Below are positions 41,732 to 51,109 of a stretch of DNA of 64,000 nt, piece after piece. Location: positions 482,136 through 546,135 of the forward strand of contig JAWPMR010000001.1 in the NCBI GenBank assembly GCA_033344815.1, read 5' to 3'. Made by a program: the position numbers and the translations under genes. The stretch comes from Paracoccaceae bacterium. GTDB lineage: Bacteria > Pseudomonadota > Alphaproteobacteria > Rhodobacterales > Rhodobacteraceae. Every line of letters starts with the position of its first letter. The first letter of the stretch is position 1. Under the pieces are notes generated by a model. It saw nothing but the letters and a program-made list of their open reading frames with translations, was not told where the DNA came from and did no database searches.

Positions 41732-42922
41732 ATGACAGATCGTATGCGTTTTGGCATATTTCTGGCCCCGTTTCACAAGCCGGGCATCAACCCCACACTC
41801 GCTCTTGAACAAGACCTTGAACTGGTCGAATGGCTGGACCGATGTGATTACGACGAAGTCTGGTTTGGCGAACATCACTCAGCCGGATCCGAAATCTCGG
41901 CCAGCCCGGAACTGATGATTGCCACATCGGCACCGCGCACACGGCGCATCAAACTGGGCACCGGGGTTGTATCGGTCAGCTATCACAATCCCCTGTGGGT
42001 CGCCGAAAAGATCGTGCAACTCGATCATCTGACACGGGGCCGGGTCATGTTGGGCCTTGGGCCTGGCTCTCTGCCCACAGACGCCGCGATGATCGGATTG
42101 TCGCAAAAGGACACGCGCGGGCTGCTGGCGGATGGGCTTGATGTCATCACGCGGTTACTGCGCTCGGATGAACCCGTGAATTTTGAAAATGACCGCTGGA
42201 CGTTGAAAGACGCGCGATTGCATCTGCGCCCCTATTCCAACTTCGATCTCGCAACAGCCGCTGTGGCCTCACCGACAGGGCCAAAACTGGCGGGTAAATA
42301 CGGCACCGGGATGATCTCCATCGGGGCCACAACTGCTGCCGGCTTTGATGCGCTTGCCTTGCATTGGGATGTGATCGAGGAAGAGGCCAAACATTACGGT
42401 CACACGCCGGATCGCTCCAAATGGCGACTTGTCGGGCTGTGCCACATCGCGGAAACGATGGAACAGGCCAAACGTGACGTGGAATATGGCATTGAACACT
42501 GGTTCAACTATTTTCAGGAAATCGCCGCCTTCCCGCAAATGTCGATGCCCGGCCAAAACGCAAAGGAGATGATTGATTTCATAAACGACAGCGGATTTGG
42601 CGCCATTGGCACGCCAGAAATGTGCCGCGCACAAATTGACCGTCTGTGGACGCAAAGCAATGGCGGGTTCGGTGCCTATCTGATGCTCGCTCACAACTGG
42701 GCAAATTTTGATGCCACACGGCGCAGTTATGAACTCATTGCACGAGAGGTTTTCCCGCATTTTCAGGGTCAACATCTCTCGACAATGAATGCCGCCATGC
42801 GGGCGCAGAAAATGCGTCCGGAGCTCGCCGAAATTCATGCGAAAGCGGTCGAAACAGCGCAGAACAACTACGCCGTCGAAAAGGAAACACGTGCAAAATC
42901 GGTCAGCGAACCGGCTGAGTAA
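41732..42922 (+). CDS. LLM-class flavin-dependent monooxygenase (luciferase-like)
   Basis: 396 residues from ATG 41732 (GGGAGGAAG upstream; an in-frame TTG at 41708 is less likely). MRFGIFLAPFHKPGINPTLAL is the typical first strand and helix; WFGEHHSAGSEISASPELM, VSVSYHNPLWVAEKI and GRVMLGLGPGSLPTDAAMIGL are bacterial-luciferase-like FMN/F420 motifs. Uses reduced flavin and oxygen; substrate unknown. Same strand as the response regulator, 170 bases apart. A strong terminator follows directly. Link with iodate reduction is positional only. Confidence 0.88.
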   Translation: MTDRMRFGIFLAPFHKPGINPTLALEQDLELVEWLDRCDYDEVWFGEHHSAGSEISASPELMIATSAPRTRRIKLGTGVVSVSYHNPLWVAEKIVQLDHLTRGRVMLGLGPGSLPTDAAMIGLSQKDTRGLLADGLDVITRLLRSDEPVNFENDRWTLKDARLHLRPYSNFDLATAAVASPTGPKLAGKYGTGMISIGATTAAGFDALALHWDVIEEEAKHYGHTPDRSKWRLVGLCHIAETMEQAKRDVEYGIEHWFNYFQEIAAFPQMSMPGQNAKEMIDFINDSGFGAIGTPEMCRAQIDRLWTQSNGGFGAYLMLAHNWANFDATRRSYELIAREVFPHFQGQHLSTMNAAMRAQKMRPELAEIHAKAVETAQNNYAVEKETRAKSVSEPAE

Positions 42923-42930
42923 CCATAGAT

Positions 42931-42970
42931 GGTCGGCTTGGGTTTCCAAGCCGACCAGCGTTAGCGGTTT
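42931..42970 (+). terminator. Rho-independent terminator after the LLM gene
   Basis: Perfect 11-base stem GGTCGGCTTGG / CCAAGCCGACC (42931-42941, 42946-42956) with GTTT loop, nine bases past the stop codon. A T-rich stretch (GGTTTGTTTTTA) follows 10 bases later. Confidence 0.75.
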
Positions 42971-43620
42971 GTTTTTAGCAAACTATGCTTTCACGCTCCG
43001 CCGAGCATCCTGCAAACCGCCTGTGGATGCATCAGATGGCCCTCCTTAGACAGTGGCCCTGTTCCCAGACCTCCAACGCGATTGTGTAGATTTGCCCAAT
43101 CTCTCGGAACACTTTCTATAAATTCACTGACTTGGGGTGGACGACGCTTTTTGTGACGAACGAAAAACGCGATAATCAACGCAAGTTCAGAATACCTCAG
43201 TACGCCGAGAAGTTCTGCAGTGCCCGCAACGCCTGTTGCTCTTTCGGAATGGGCGGGTCCAGCTTTTATGGTCGGCGGGATGCCTTCCAAACGTCTGGTG
43301 GCGCGGCCTGACGATTGCCAGGTCAGTTCCGAAGTACCCCGCCAATCAAACACCTGCTGAGATCTTCAAGACCTCCCGTAACTGCGCGACAGGTATTACC
43401 TGAGGTCCTTCCGGATCGTCTGGTACTGGGCGCACCATACCGACATCAAGATCGACCGGCAAAAGGTGAAGGGTATTGAAGCAGCATCGCGGTTTGCTCG
43501 CAACCGTGGCACTGAAGGTTCGCTGGAAAAACCGGAAAATGCAATCGGGATGCTCGGTATCCAGTGTTACCCATTCATCGACCTGAATGAGTGCATCGAC
43601 GGCCAGCGACCAAACGAAGT
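42971..43620. other. Gene-poor, degenerate stretch
   Basis: 650 bases without a recognisable gene. Overlapping short frames on the minus strand (42991-43353 and 43346-43654) read into one another through a frame change and could be a broken gene of about 200 codons, but I cannot match them to a family. Confidence 0.4.
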
Positions 43621-43845
43621 CCGGCGGTCGAGGCCACCGCACGCACCACATCAAGCGGCGCTCTGGAAGCCTTTGCGCCGCCGCGCAGCCTAGTCGCGTT
43701 TCGCCAGATGCATTCCGGTATCAGCATCGAACTGGTTCTGTCCAATTGGAGGAATGACCTCACCGGGCGCAATGCGGAGATCGCAATCGGGCATGCCTAC
43801 CCCGACCCGCCTGATCGGGCGGCAAACCGCATCGCCAATTTTTAA
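43621..43845 (+). pseudogene. LysR-type regulator remnant (part of effector domain)
   Basis: A frame ending at 43845 reads SLVAFRQMHSGISIELVLSN followed by WRNDLTGRNAEIAIG. This is the first part of a LysR substrate-binding domain (compare the usual AFRxRHPGIxIELxLSNR...L.RREADIAIR). There is no DNA-binding domain in front and the frame stops soon after, so only a fragment remains. It lies about 250 bases from the insertion sequence. Confidence 0.6.
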
Positions 43846-44096
43846 CTAGTGTTCTTTGCATCTGAAACCTATCTGCATATACTTAGCCTGATTGAGGCAC
43901 CGGCGGATTGAGCAGAGGCGTCTTTCATTTGTTACGAGGCGACCGAACGCCTCGTTTCGCGACCGCCCAACATGGGCCTCCCAGCAACGAAGAAGAGTTT
44001 TGGCATCACCACGACGACGGGAAGTGCGAAGTTGAATTTAACCCGCCACGGCGCAAACATTGCACATCTGCCAGTCGTTACTTCTAAGGCCCCTAA

Positions 44097-44111
44097 CAGG
44101 CTGCTGAAAAA
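44097..44111 (+). repeat. Insertion sequence terminal inverted repeat, left
   Basis: CAGGCTGCTGAAAAA, exact inverse complement of 45440-45454. Confidence 0.85.
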
Positions 44112-44220
44112 GTTGTGTTTTTGAGTAGTTTTGGACCCTCTTTGTTAGGGCGGTTGTGCGGTTTTCCATTGCTAGTGGGGCGCAGCACTATGATCTGTCA
44201 CCGCATCCATTTTCTGGCTG

Positions 44221-45377
44221 TTATGCCACCAGCAGCCTTGGTAACCTCGCCAGATTGTTAGCCACCATCGTCATAGTGAACTTGGCGCGGACCTTTTCGA
44301 TACCTCGATGAACAGTCTGGGTCATTCCGCCGACGGTCTTGGCCCAGTCGAACGGTTCTTCGATCTTCTTTAGTGCTTTTTGAGACAGAGTGTAGCCGGG
44401 GTGCCGGGTGGTTCGACCGTCGATAGCAGAATATCGAGCCTTCTGCACGATATGCGGTGTCACGCAAGCCTGCCGCAGTTCGGCGACAAAATCTGCGTTG
44501 TCGTATCCCTTATCCGCGCCAAGCGTGAGCTGCCGCATCAAACCAGGTGCATGGCGGTGGACCATGTCAAGCGCGGCTGTGCGCTCGGCGCGTCCGGTCG
44601 CGTCGATAGCTAAGCCTGCACGATCATTCCGTTTCGGTTTTCCATCAACGTATGCCCCATGAAGCACAGCACAGCGCCCGAGCCGGATGATTTCTTGTAG
44701 AACCGCGCGTCCTGATCTGTGACCGAGGCATGGGTGGCGTTTGATCGTTTCTCACCTTTGAAGCTAATGTCGGCGTTGCGGGATTTGCTGTGCATTGGCG
44801 GGGTCTCGGGCATGTAGGGTTTTTCGGATTTGGCTGGGGTTTTGTCAGATGGCGGCGGCGGGTCATGCGGATTGCTCCCTTCCGGCAGCGCTTTGGGTTG
44901 AAAGCTCTTCATAGAAGCCCGTGCCTTGATGAGGGTACCATCGACCGAGAAGTGCTCATCCGACAACGACGGCGCGACCTCGGGGTGGGCCAAAATCGCG
45001 GCCATCACCTTGCGGGACATATCTGTGGTCAGTAGCCAATCGCGGTTCTTGGTGAAGACCGTTGCGACCCAGACTGGATCGTCGATGCCAAGCCCGACAA
45101 ACCAGCGAAACATCAGGTTGTAATTCATTTGTTCCATCATCTGCCGCTCAGAGCGGATCGAAAACAGAATTTGCAACAAGCTTGCCCGGATCAGCCTCTC
45201 CGGCGCGATGGAGGGGCGGCCTTCATCGGAATAATGCGCCGCGAAATCAGTATCCAGACCGCGAAGCGCGTCATTCACAATACGCCTGATCAAGCGCAGT
45301 GGGTGTTTTGCTGGTATCCGCTCTTCGAAATCAACATAACTGAATAAGGCACCCATCGTCTCGTCCGATCCACGCAT
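44221..45377 (-). pseudogene. Transposase, DUF772/DDE type, frameshifted
   Basis: First part (45377 down to 44610) starts MRGSDETMGALFSYVDFEER and contains RPSIAPERLIRASLLQILFS (DUF772), LSDEHFSVDGTLI (DDE first Asp) and ends GHTLMENRNGMIVQA then stop. The second part continues in the -1 frame: GLAIDATGRAERTAALDM, LTLGADKGYDNADFVAELR (second Asp) and IEEPFDWAKTVGGM (last Glu), ending at 44221. Joined, they give a normal ~380-residue transposase. The shift falls around 44610-44625 and no classic slippery heptamer is there, so a one-base mutation is more likely than programmed frameshifting. Confidence 0.8.
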
Positions 45378-45439
45378 TCGCAACTCCAGTATCCTCCAAA
45401 ACATTTGAATCACGGGCGAAAAGCCATGTCGATAAGGGG

Positions 45440-45454
45440 TTTTTCAGCAGCCTG
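45440..45454 (-). repeat. Insertion sequence terminal inverted repeat, right
   Basis: TTTTTCAGCAGCCTG, exact inverse complement of 44097-44111. Confidence 0.85.
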
Positions 45455-45476
45455 CTGAAGGCCCAAAAAACGAGTT

Positions 45477-45979
45477 CTACCAACGATCCCGGCTCTCAGC
45501 GTCCTGACCTGGCGTGTCACGTATCGGGGCATGCAAACAGGTCGCCGCATACGACTGAGCCTCGATCAACTCTGCTTTGATTTGGGGCAAGACGGCTGGC
45601 CAAGCCTTGTTGCCAAAATTAAATCGTATCCAGAGAGCCCGCACGTTTCTATGGCTCCACCGCCGAAAAGGCCGCGCGCCATGACTTATCTCATAGTTCA
45701 TGAGCTTGAACTGCCGGGCTCCGGCTTCGTGTTCCCAAAGATCCACATGCGTTGGGATATCCCGTTCATTGAGCCATCTACCGATCTGGCTAATACCAAA
45801 TTCATAAACGGTTTCACCGAGGTCGATGGTTTCATTCGCGCCTTCCTGAATGTCTTTTGTCTGATGTCAGACAGGTTCAAACTGCCGACCAAGCGCAAGC
45901 TCGCGTCTCGACAAGGACGTTGAAAGTGTTGTTGAACATCCCGAGATCGCACTTTAAATTCTGCGGAAACAATATACAC
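45477..45979 (-). pseudogene. Broken unrecognised gene next to the insertion sequence
   Basis: On the minus strand a frame reading YEFGISQIGRWLNERDIPTH, then VDLWEHEAGARQFKLMNYE, ends with TAG at 45477. Going upstream it meets an in-frame TGA near 45870, but the reading continues in another frame (45698-45979: SLNLSDIRQK then DIQEGANETIDLGETV after the shift). This suggests one gene of about 160 codons with a frame mutation. I do not recognise the family. Confidence 0.4.
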
Positions 45980-46050
45980 TTTGCCTCTATGCTAGTTCTG
46001 GTTTCGAGTGAGAATCCGGATGAGCTCGCTCTTACGCTTCGGAGTTCCAT

Positions 46051-46548
46051 TTGAGGTTTGTCTTTCCGATACTCTTTCTCTTGATCTTGCCAGAATTGGT
46101 CATCGCCAACCAGCTATGGAAGAGCCTTGGCGAGTGGACGATCCAAGTAAAGACTGATGATGCCAGTCGATGCTTTGCCTCCCGAAAACTCGGAGACGGT
46201 AGTGAAGTCCAATTGGGAGCCGAGCCGACTTTGGATGGCGGATTTTTTGCAATTTACAATTCCGATTGGACGCATATTTCTGACGGGGTGACGGGCGAAG
46301 TCGAATTTGACTTTGGTCGTTCTCGATTTGGCGGGGCAGCGCTCGGAAAAATCGAAAACGGCATGCCTGGCGGCTACGTCTTTTTCAACAATCCAGCCTT
46401 CGTTCAAGAATTTGCACGCAGGCAAACAGTCCGCATCATCGGCAGTGGCGGCGCGCAATTCGAGCTTGATCTGACAGGAACAAGCCGGGCTATCCGTGAG
46501 GTTCTCGCGTGTCAGGACGCCCAGCCCGTGCCAGTAAACAGCGAGTGA
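46051..46548 (+). CDS. Secreted protein of unknown function
   Basis: 165 residues from a TTG at 46051, with GGAG six bases upstream; no ATG in a better place. The N-terminus (MRFVFPILFLLILPELVIA) is a signal peptide. The mature part has one Cys early (ASRCFASR) and one late (LACQD), likely a disulfide, and repeated short beta-type segments (GEVEFDFGRSRFGGAALG). Small exported proteins of this shape are common in Rhodobacterales without assigned role. It converges on the AsmA-family gene with a 9-base gap. Confidence 0.6.
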   Translation: MRFVFPILFLLILPELVIANQLWKSLGEWTIQVKTDDASRCFASRKLGDGSEVQLGAEPTLDGGFFAIYNSDWTHISDGVTGEVEFDFGRSRFGGAALGKIENGMPGGYVFFNNPAFVQEFARRQTVRIIGSGGAQFELDLTGTSRAIREVLACQDAQPVPVNSE

Positions 46549-46557
46549 CGCAAAATC

Positions 46558-49347
46558 CTAACGCAGTTGGAAAATATCCGGCCGACAAGGTTCGCGGTCA
46601 GCAGGCATTTCATCTGCACCGTCAGCGCGTACGCTCCGAGACCCACCAATATCAAGTTTGAAACGCGGATCCGACAGTTTTCCCGTTACGTCAAATGGCC
46701 AAGCCGACCGTGCGAGCGGTTTGCCTACAGGACGGGGCTCAGCTCTGACGGCAACGGTATCCCGTTTCAGGTCGACAGATCCCTTGGCGACCAGTTGGAC
46801 ACTTTCTGTTTCGGCAACAACCGCATCAAAAGATACACCTTCGCCGTTGATGTCGATGGGAATGTCTACGCAAACCACATTTGTGTAACCCTGCCTGAGT
46901 TCTTCCGAGAAAAGCCATGGAAAAACACCCAGACCGGCAAGCTCCAACAGGCTTGTGGCGACCTGACCGTTGCGCATCTCGATCTGGGCCGTGCCCACCA
47001 TCGTCTCGAGAAAGACGGTCGCAGAAGAAAGGTTACCTGAAACATTGAACCGTCCGCTTAAATCTCCATCGGCGTCGAAGTCAACATTGACCTCTTTCAG
47101 TATTTCTCCAAGCGTCCAGCCCGAAGTTGATCCTGAAAGTGAAACATACTTTGGGTTTTCCATTGCGTCTGCATTGGCTTCAAATTCGAAAACTCCCCCA
47201 CCATAAGAGAACTTAACAGGCCCGAGGCGCGCTTTGCCGCCCTCAGATACGAAATCACTCGACAGGCTGGTAATGCCTTGGACGCCTTGGATCTTCTTGA
47301 ATTCCAACCGTCCATAAAGGTCCGTGTTTCGCAAAAAACTGTCGAAATCAGTGAGATCTCCCGCCGACGTGTCTGTCTTGTTCTCGCCGTCATCCGCAGC
47401 CGGGGTATCTTTGGTTACTTCGTCCGCTACGCTGGCTTCGGGAAGCACCAAAGGCTGTAACGCGACCTCGTTGGCGTCAGGCGTCGCAGCATTTTCTGAA
47501 GACCCGGATTGTTGCCCGATTTTGCCGAGTTCACGCAGCCCGGCCACGGCATTCTGCAAATCGCTTAACACCAAATCGTCGCTGACCATTGAAATTCGCA
47601 GCACCTGACGATCGTTTTCCTCTCTCGCCGTTACTGCGCTTTTAACTTCCGAGGTTCCGGCTGCAAGTCCCAAATCGCCGGACCAACCGCCCGCCTCACC
47701 CCGCGCTGAAACATCGAAAGCAAAAGCACCGGTGTCAACGGGTTCGAGGCCCAAGGCTCGCAGGAAATCCGCCCCGCTCGCAATCCCCAAACTGAAATCC
47801 GCCCGCAGATCGTCCAACGCTCTCACATCGCCGGTATGGATATTTGCCTGCATACGCCAAACGTCAGTATCAACAGCACGCGCCTGCAGTTTTGTCAGTG
47901 CCAGCGCCCCGGCCGAGTCATCCAGTGCGAATTCCGCCTCAACACCGCCAAATGCGTCCGCAGCGCTCGCATCCAGGCCCGTCAAAACCAGCGATGCCGG
48001 TGCGTCGATCCGACCCTCCAAGTCAAGATCCTGCAGGTCGAGAACATTATAGATGTTCCCATTCGCCACCAATATCGGGCTTTCTTCTGGTCCCGCTTGC
48101 AGAAAAATGTCCTCGAGAGCCAGTGTGCCTTCTTCCGTGCGGCGAATTTGACCGATGGAAACCGGCCCAACTTTCTCCAACCCCTGTTCAAAAGCGTTGG
48201 TCGAAAGAACCAAGCCGTCCAGTTCCAAAGCGTCTTCCCGCGTGATGATCCGGCTTGAAATTTGCGTGAGCTTCAACTCAGAAAGCTCTTTTGCACGCGG
48301 TGGCGCATTGTTTTCACCGTGTAGCCGTGCATCAAATGTCAAGTCAACGCCAAGCAGTTTGGTTGCATTTTCAATGCGCCCGTTGATCGATATCAGCTGT
48401 CCTTCCTCCAATTCCAATGCGGCACTCAGGTCAGAGAATTTGGTCCCACCCGAACTGTTGTCGATCTGTGCCTTCAAAGTGCCCGATCCGTCGAAAGACC
48501 GTTTGAGCTTCAAAACATCCAGCAAGTCTCCCGCGCCTGCCACGTTGATGTCGAGCTGGCCGGTGAAACCCGTTGCGTAATCTGACCCTGCCGGTGCGCC
48601 GTCAAAGGACAGAGAAACAGAACTGAATTCCGCATGCGTCTCAAAGGGGGCAGATTCCGGATAATTCCCTTCAAGCACAAAGGGTTGCCCATTTACCATA
48701 CCGGTGCTCGAAACCTTTAAAGTCTTCCCGGCATCAAGCTGTTCAAGAGTAAAATCGTCGAGCAAAAATGCAAACTCGAAACCGGTAATCTCATCATCCA
48801 CGACCAGGCCAACATTGCTCAACGAGACAGTCCGCGATTTCAAAAACGCAAGAAGCCCTTCTTGTCCCGCGTCTGTGTCCCGATTTTGCGTTGCCGATGT
48901 GTCCGGTGCGTCAGCCGACCCGGAAGGACCCGGGGCCATCGAGGTCATTTCACGCTCACTGAAGCTCGTTGCGCCATCCTCCCGCACAAACAGATTCACC
49001 TGCAGACCGTCGACAAAGAGATTGTTCAAATCCAGACGCCCGTCCAGAAGCGCCAACAGATCAATGTCAAAGTCCAGACTATCAAGCTTTGCAAGATCTA
49101 CTTCAGTCAGGTTCTCACTGGGAATTTGCACGCCCTTTGCGCGAATACGGCTTGTCGGGCCTACGGCAACACTCACGTCTCCGTTTACGAGAAGCGGTTG
49201 GCCAATCTGTTCGGTCAACAAGTCGGAAACCAGAGCACTCCGAAACCCGCTAAAAAAGGGAACCGCGAGGACGGCCCACGCCAACCCGATCAGGATCAAG
49301 AGAAGAGCGATGGCGGCCAATGTTATGCGTGCGATCGGCTTCAGCAT
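46558..49347 (-). CDS. AsmA-family envelope protein
   Basis: 929 residues. A single N-terminal membrane helix (ITLAAIALLLILIGLAWAVLAVPFF) is followed by the AsmA N-terminal domain (LTEQIGQPLLVNGDVSVAVGPTSRIRAKGVQIP). A long periplasmic beta-rich region follows, with a Ser/Asp/Thr-rich linker near residue 130-160 and another at ~640-680. The AsmA-C region is near 750-880 (FNVSGNLSSATVFLETMVGT). AsmA-like proteins are bridge-like proteins thought to move phospholipids between inner and outer membrane. This fits the phospholipid theme of the window but the gene is alone here. Confidence 0.88.
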   Translation of the reverse strand: MLKPIARITLAAIALLLILIGLAWAVLAVPFFSGFRSALVSDLLTEQIGQPLLVNGDVSVAVGPTSRIRAKGVQIPSENLTEVDLAKLDSLDFDIDLLALLDGRLDLNNLFVDGLQVNLFVREDGATSFSEREMTSMAPGPSGSADAPDTSATQNRDTDAGQEGLLAFLKSRTVSLSNVGLVVDDEITGFEFAFLLDDFTLEQLDAGKTLKVSSTGMVNGQPFVLEGNYPESAPFETHAEFSSVSLSFDGAPAGSDYATGFTGQLDINVAGAGDLLDVLKLKRSFDGSGTLKAQIDNSSGGTKFSDLSAALELEEGQLISINGRIENATKLLGVDLTFDARLHGENNAPPRAKELSELKLTQISSRIITREDALELDGLVLSTNAFEQGLEKVGPVSIGQIRRTEEGTLALEDIFLQAGPEESPILVANGNIYNVLDLQDLDLEGRIDAPASLVLTGLDASAADAFGGVEAEFALDDSAGALALTKLQARAVDTDVWRMQANIHTGDVRALDDLRADFSLGIASGADFLRALGLEPVDTGAFAFDVSARGEAGGWSGDLGLAAGTSEVKSAVTAREENDRQVLRISMVSDDLVLSDLQNAVAGLRELGKIGQQSGSSENAATPDANEVALQPLVLPEASVADEVTKDTPAADDGENKTDTSAGDLTDFDSFLRNTDLYGRLEFKKIQGVQGITSLSSDFVSEGGKARLGPVKFSYGGGVFEFEANADAMENPKYVSLSGSTSGWTLGEILKEVNVDFDADGDLSGRFNVSGNLSSATVFLETMVGTAQIEMRNGQVATSLLELAGLGVFPWLFSEELRQGYTNVVCVDIPIDINGEGVSFDAVVAETESVQLVAKGSVDLKRDTVAVRAEPRPVGKPLARSAWPFDVTGKLSDPRFKLDIGGSRSVRADGADEMPADREPCRPDIFQLR

Positions 49348-50702
49348 TCCGACCCTTCCTTGTTTTTAGCGTTCCGCGTCAGATCGCCAGCATGACATCC
49401 GCAATGGAAAAGGCAAACCCAAGATGCGTTGATTTTACGCCGTAACTACACCTATTTTTCGGTCAATTCCGGAATACGCAAAGACGTTTCAAGTACAGCC
49501 GGTTGCTCATGCGGATCGTCTCGCGATGATCGAAAGGTCGCTCGAAGTTCTCTACTGCATTGGGATCAGCTTTTGCGTCGTTCCGACCGCCGCAGTGATT
49601 GCGGCGTCAATCACGTGGCTGGCCGTTCGTGACTTGGGCGTTGTTTGACGCAAGGAGAGTTGCGTCCCGCGACCGACCAAGTGTCAATAATCTCTTCCAG
49701 TGCGGCACGCCTCATTTCAGATCGGCCCCATCACTCGCCACGCTTTTGTCGAGAAAATGCCGACGCCGCTGGCTTGTGTTGATCTCTTTGGAACATGAGC
49801 TTAGCGCCTCGGGTTTTTGACCCCGCCGGATTGCGCTTGATGCGCAGCATCGCCAGCCCGGCTTTTTCCAAACCTTTATGAAATCCTTTGTTCACTTTAC
49901 CTTCCCTTGTGAAGCTGGGCCATGGATGGGCCGGTCGCATGTGTCGAGGATGCAGGACCTGATGTAAGAGATCGCGCGACTGACAAAGAATGCGCCTTTG
50001 TCCGCGATGGATTTGGAGACAACGGGCGACTGCCGAGCGCGCCGTCATGGTTCGACCCAGAATCGGAGTCGAGGACATCCCTGAAGCGGCTTGGCCGCGG
50101 CACCTGAAGCACGGCGCGCCAGAATATGTCCCGTGAAGCAAGGGCCCCGCGCATATCGTCGGGGCCGTGCAGAGCGGATTGAGAAAGCCCCGGCATCACG
50201 CTGACCCGCATCTGCCCAGGATGACGTCGGAAGATCGGACAGATTAAACATTTCAAAACGGCTCTCATCACGAAAACCTCAGTTTCGAAAGGTTCAGGAC
50301 AACACAGCAAGCGCAAAGCGCAACCCATGGAAGGTTCAGAGCACCACCACTCGCCTTAGCTAGCCACTGCCCGACATGCTCCCAAGTGCGCCCCGAAACG
50401 CCACTCAGAAATGGCCCAGAATTTGCGGGTGCGGTGGCGGTATGAGACATCCCTTTCGCCCTGCACCGACGGCGCAACGATTGAGGAATAACGTCCCCCC
50501 ACCCCCCCTCCAGAAACACCGAATTTCGCTTCCGATGACGAAATTGCATCCGCGTGGTGGATGTGCCGGTATCAACGTTTTTTAAGATCAGCGCTCTTCA
50601 TGGTCTTATTTGACGGTGCATGCTTCAGGGCTTTTCAGGCGCCGTCAGCGCTTTCGCGGCCACCAAACCGAGTTGGGCGCGTAAGTGTTGACCCAGGAAA
50701 GT
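49348..50702. other. 1.35 kb without a recognisable gene
   Basis: Only short, low-quality frames on both strands. Longest are minus-strand frames at 49731-50141 and 49897-50328, with unusual composition and no family resemblance. One short plus-strand frame with a membrane helix is listed separately. The stretch has no clear terminator and looks like decayed sequence. Confidence 0.45.
49526..49648 (+). CDS. Possible 40-residue membrane peptide
   Basis: ATG 49526 to TGA 49648 encodes a peptide with one hydrophobic helix (ISFCVVPTAAVIAASITWLA) between a charged start (MIERSLEV) and VRDLGVV. The frame is open about 28 codons upstream without a good start. No strong ribosome site. It may be a real small protein or a scrap of a longer lost gene. 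Confidence 0.25.
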   Translation: MIERSLEVLYCIGISFCVVPTAAVIAASITWLAVRDLGVV

Positions 50703-51068
50703 TTAAGCTTGCAAGACCATTAAACGCACGGGCACTTCGCCCACAACTTCCAACATATGACGGGAACCCGCCGCTTTCGGAACGGAAAAAATTTGCCCTG
50801 CTTCAAGGTGCCTTACATCATCCTCTCGCGCCATGATGCGTAGTGAACCACTCAGGACGACTGCTGTCTGATCGATGTCAGGGCTACGGTTTGCACTTTT
50901 AAATCCGACAGGTAATTCGACAAAGACCATGCGCCGGCAGTCCGTTGGCTCAGACATGCCAGACATGTTTTGCAAGAGAGCGTGATCGCCGAATTTAAAC
51001 CCGACAGTCTTCGATCCAAGACTTGGGCTGCCGGCCTCATCTGAAAGGAGTTCCACTACTTCTAACAC
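50703..51068 (-). CDS. Small cupin-domain protein
   Basis: 121 residues from a GTG at 51068 with GAAGGGA about nine bases upstream. The cupin barrel shows in IDQTAVVLSGSLRIMAREDD, AGQIFSVPKAAGSRHMLEV (late His). The first metal motif is weak (SPDIDQT instead of HxH). It follows the MscS gene by 41 bases on the same strand, so it is probably the last gene of the MscS-MscS-cupin unit. Role unknown; possible ligand sensing or a small isomerase/dioxygenase. Confidence 0.65.
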   Translation of the reverse strand: MLEVVELLSDEAGSPSLGSKTVGFKFGDHALLQNMSGMSEPTDCRRMVFVELPVGFKSANRSPDIDQTAVVLSGSLRIMAREDDVRHLEAGQIFSVPKAAGSRHMLEVVGEVPVRLMVLQA

Positions 51069-51109
51069 CTATTACTTTCCCTTCTTTTCCTGAACGTGAG
51101 GACGCTTTT

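Larger units (their letters stand above)
44097..45454 (-). mobile_element. IS5-family-like insertion sequence, defective
   Basis: About 1.36 kb bounded by inverted repeats CAGGCTGCTGAAAAA (44097-44111) and its complement TTTTTCAGCAGCCTG (45440-45454). It holds one transposase gene on the minus strand, broken by a frame change. No clear target duplication is seen at the ends. It sits between a LysR fragment and another degenerate gene, so it lies in a decayed patch. Confidence 0.85.

Noticed and set aside
43591-43845. Intact small LysR-related protein
   Set aside because: Only part of the effector domain is present, with no helix-turn-helix and no proper start; it is a fragment.
44221-44667. 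Programmed -1 frameshift in the transposase
   Set aside because: Some IS5 elements use frameshifting, but no slippery heptamer or following stem is evident near 44615; a point mutation is simpler.
49731-50328. Overlapping minus-strand frames of 136 and 143 codons
   Set aside because: No ribosome site, odd composition (many Ser, Arg, Pro), no family match; treated as non-coding.
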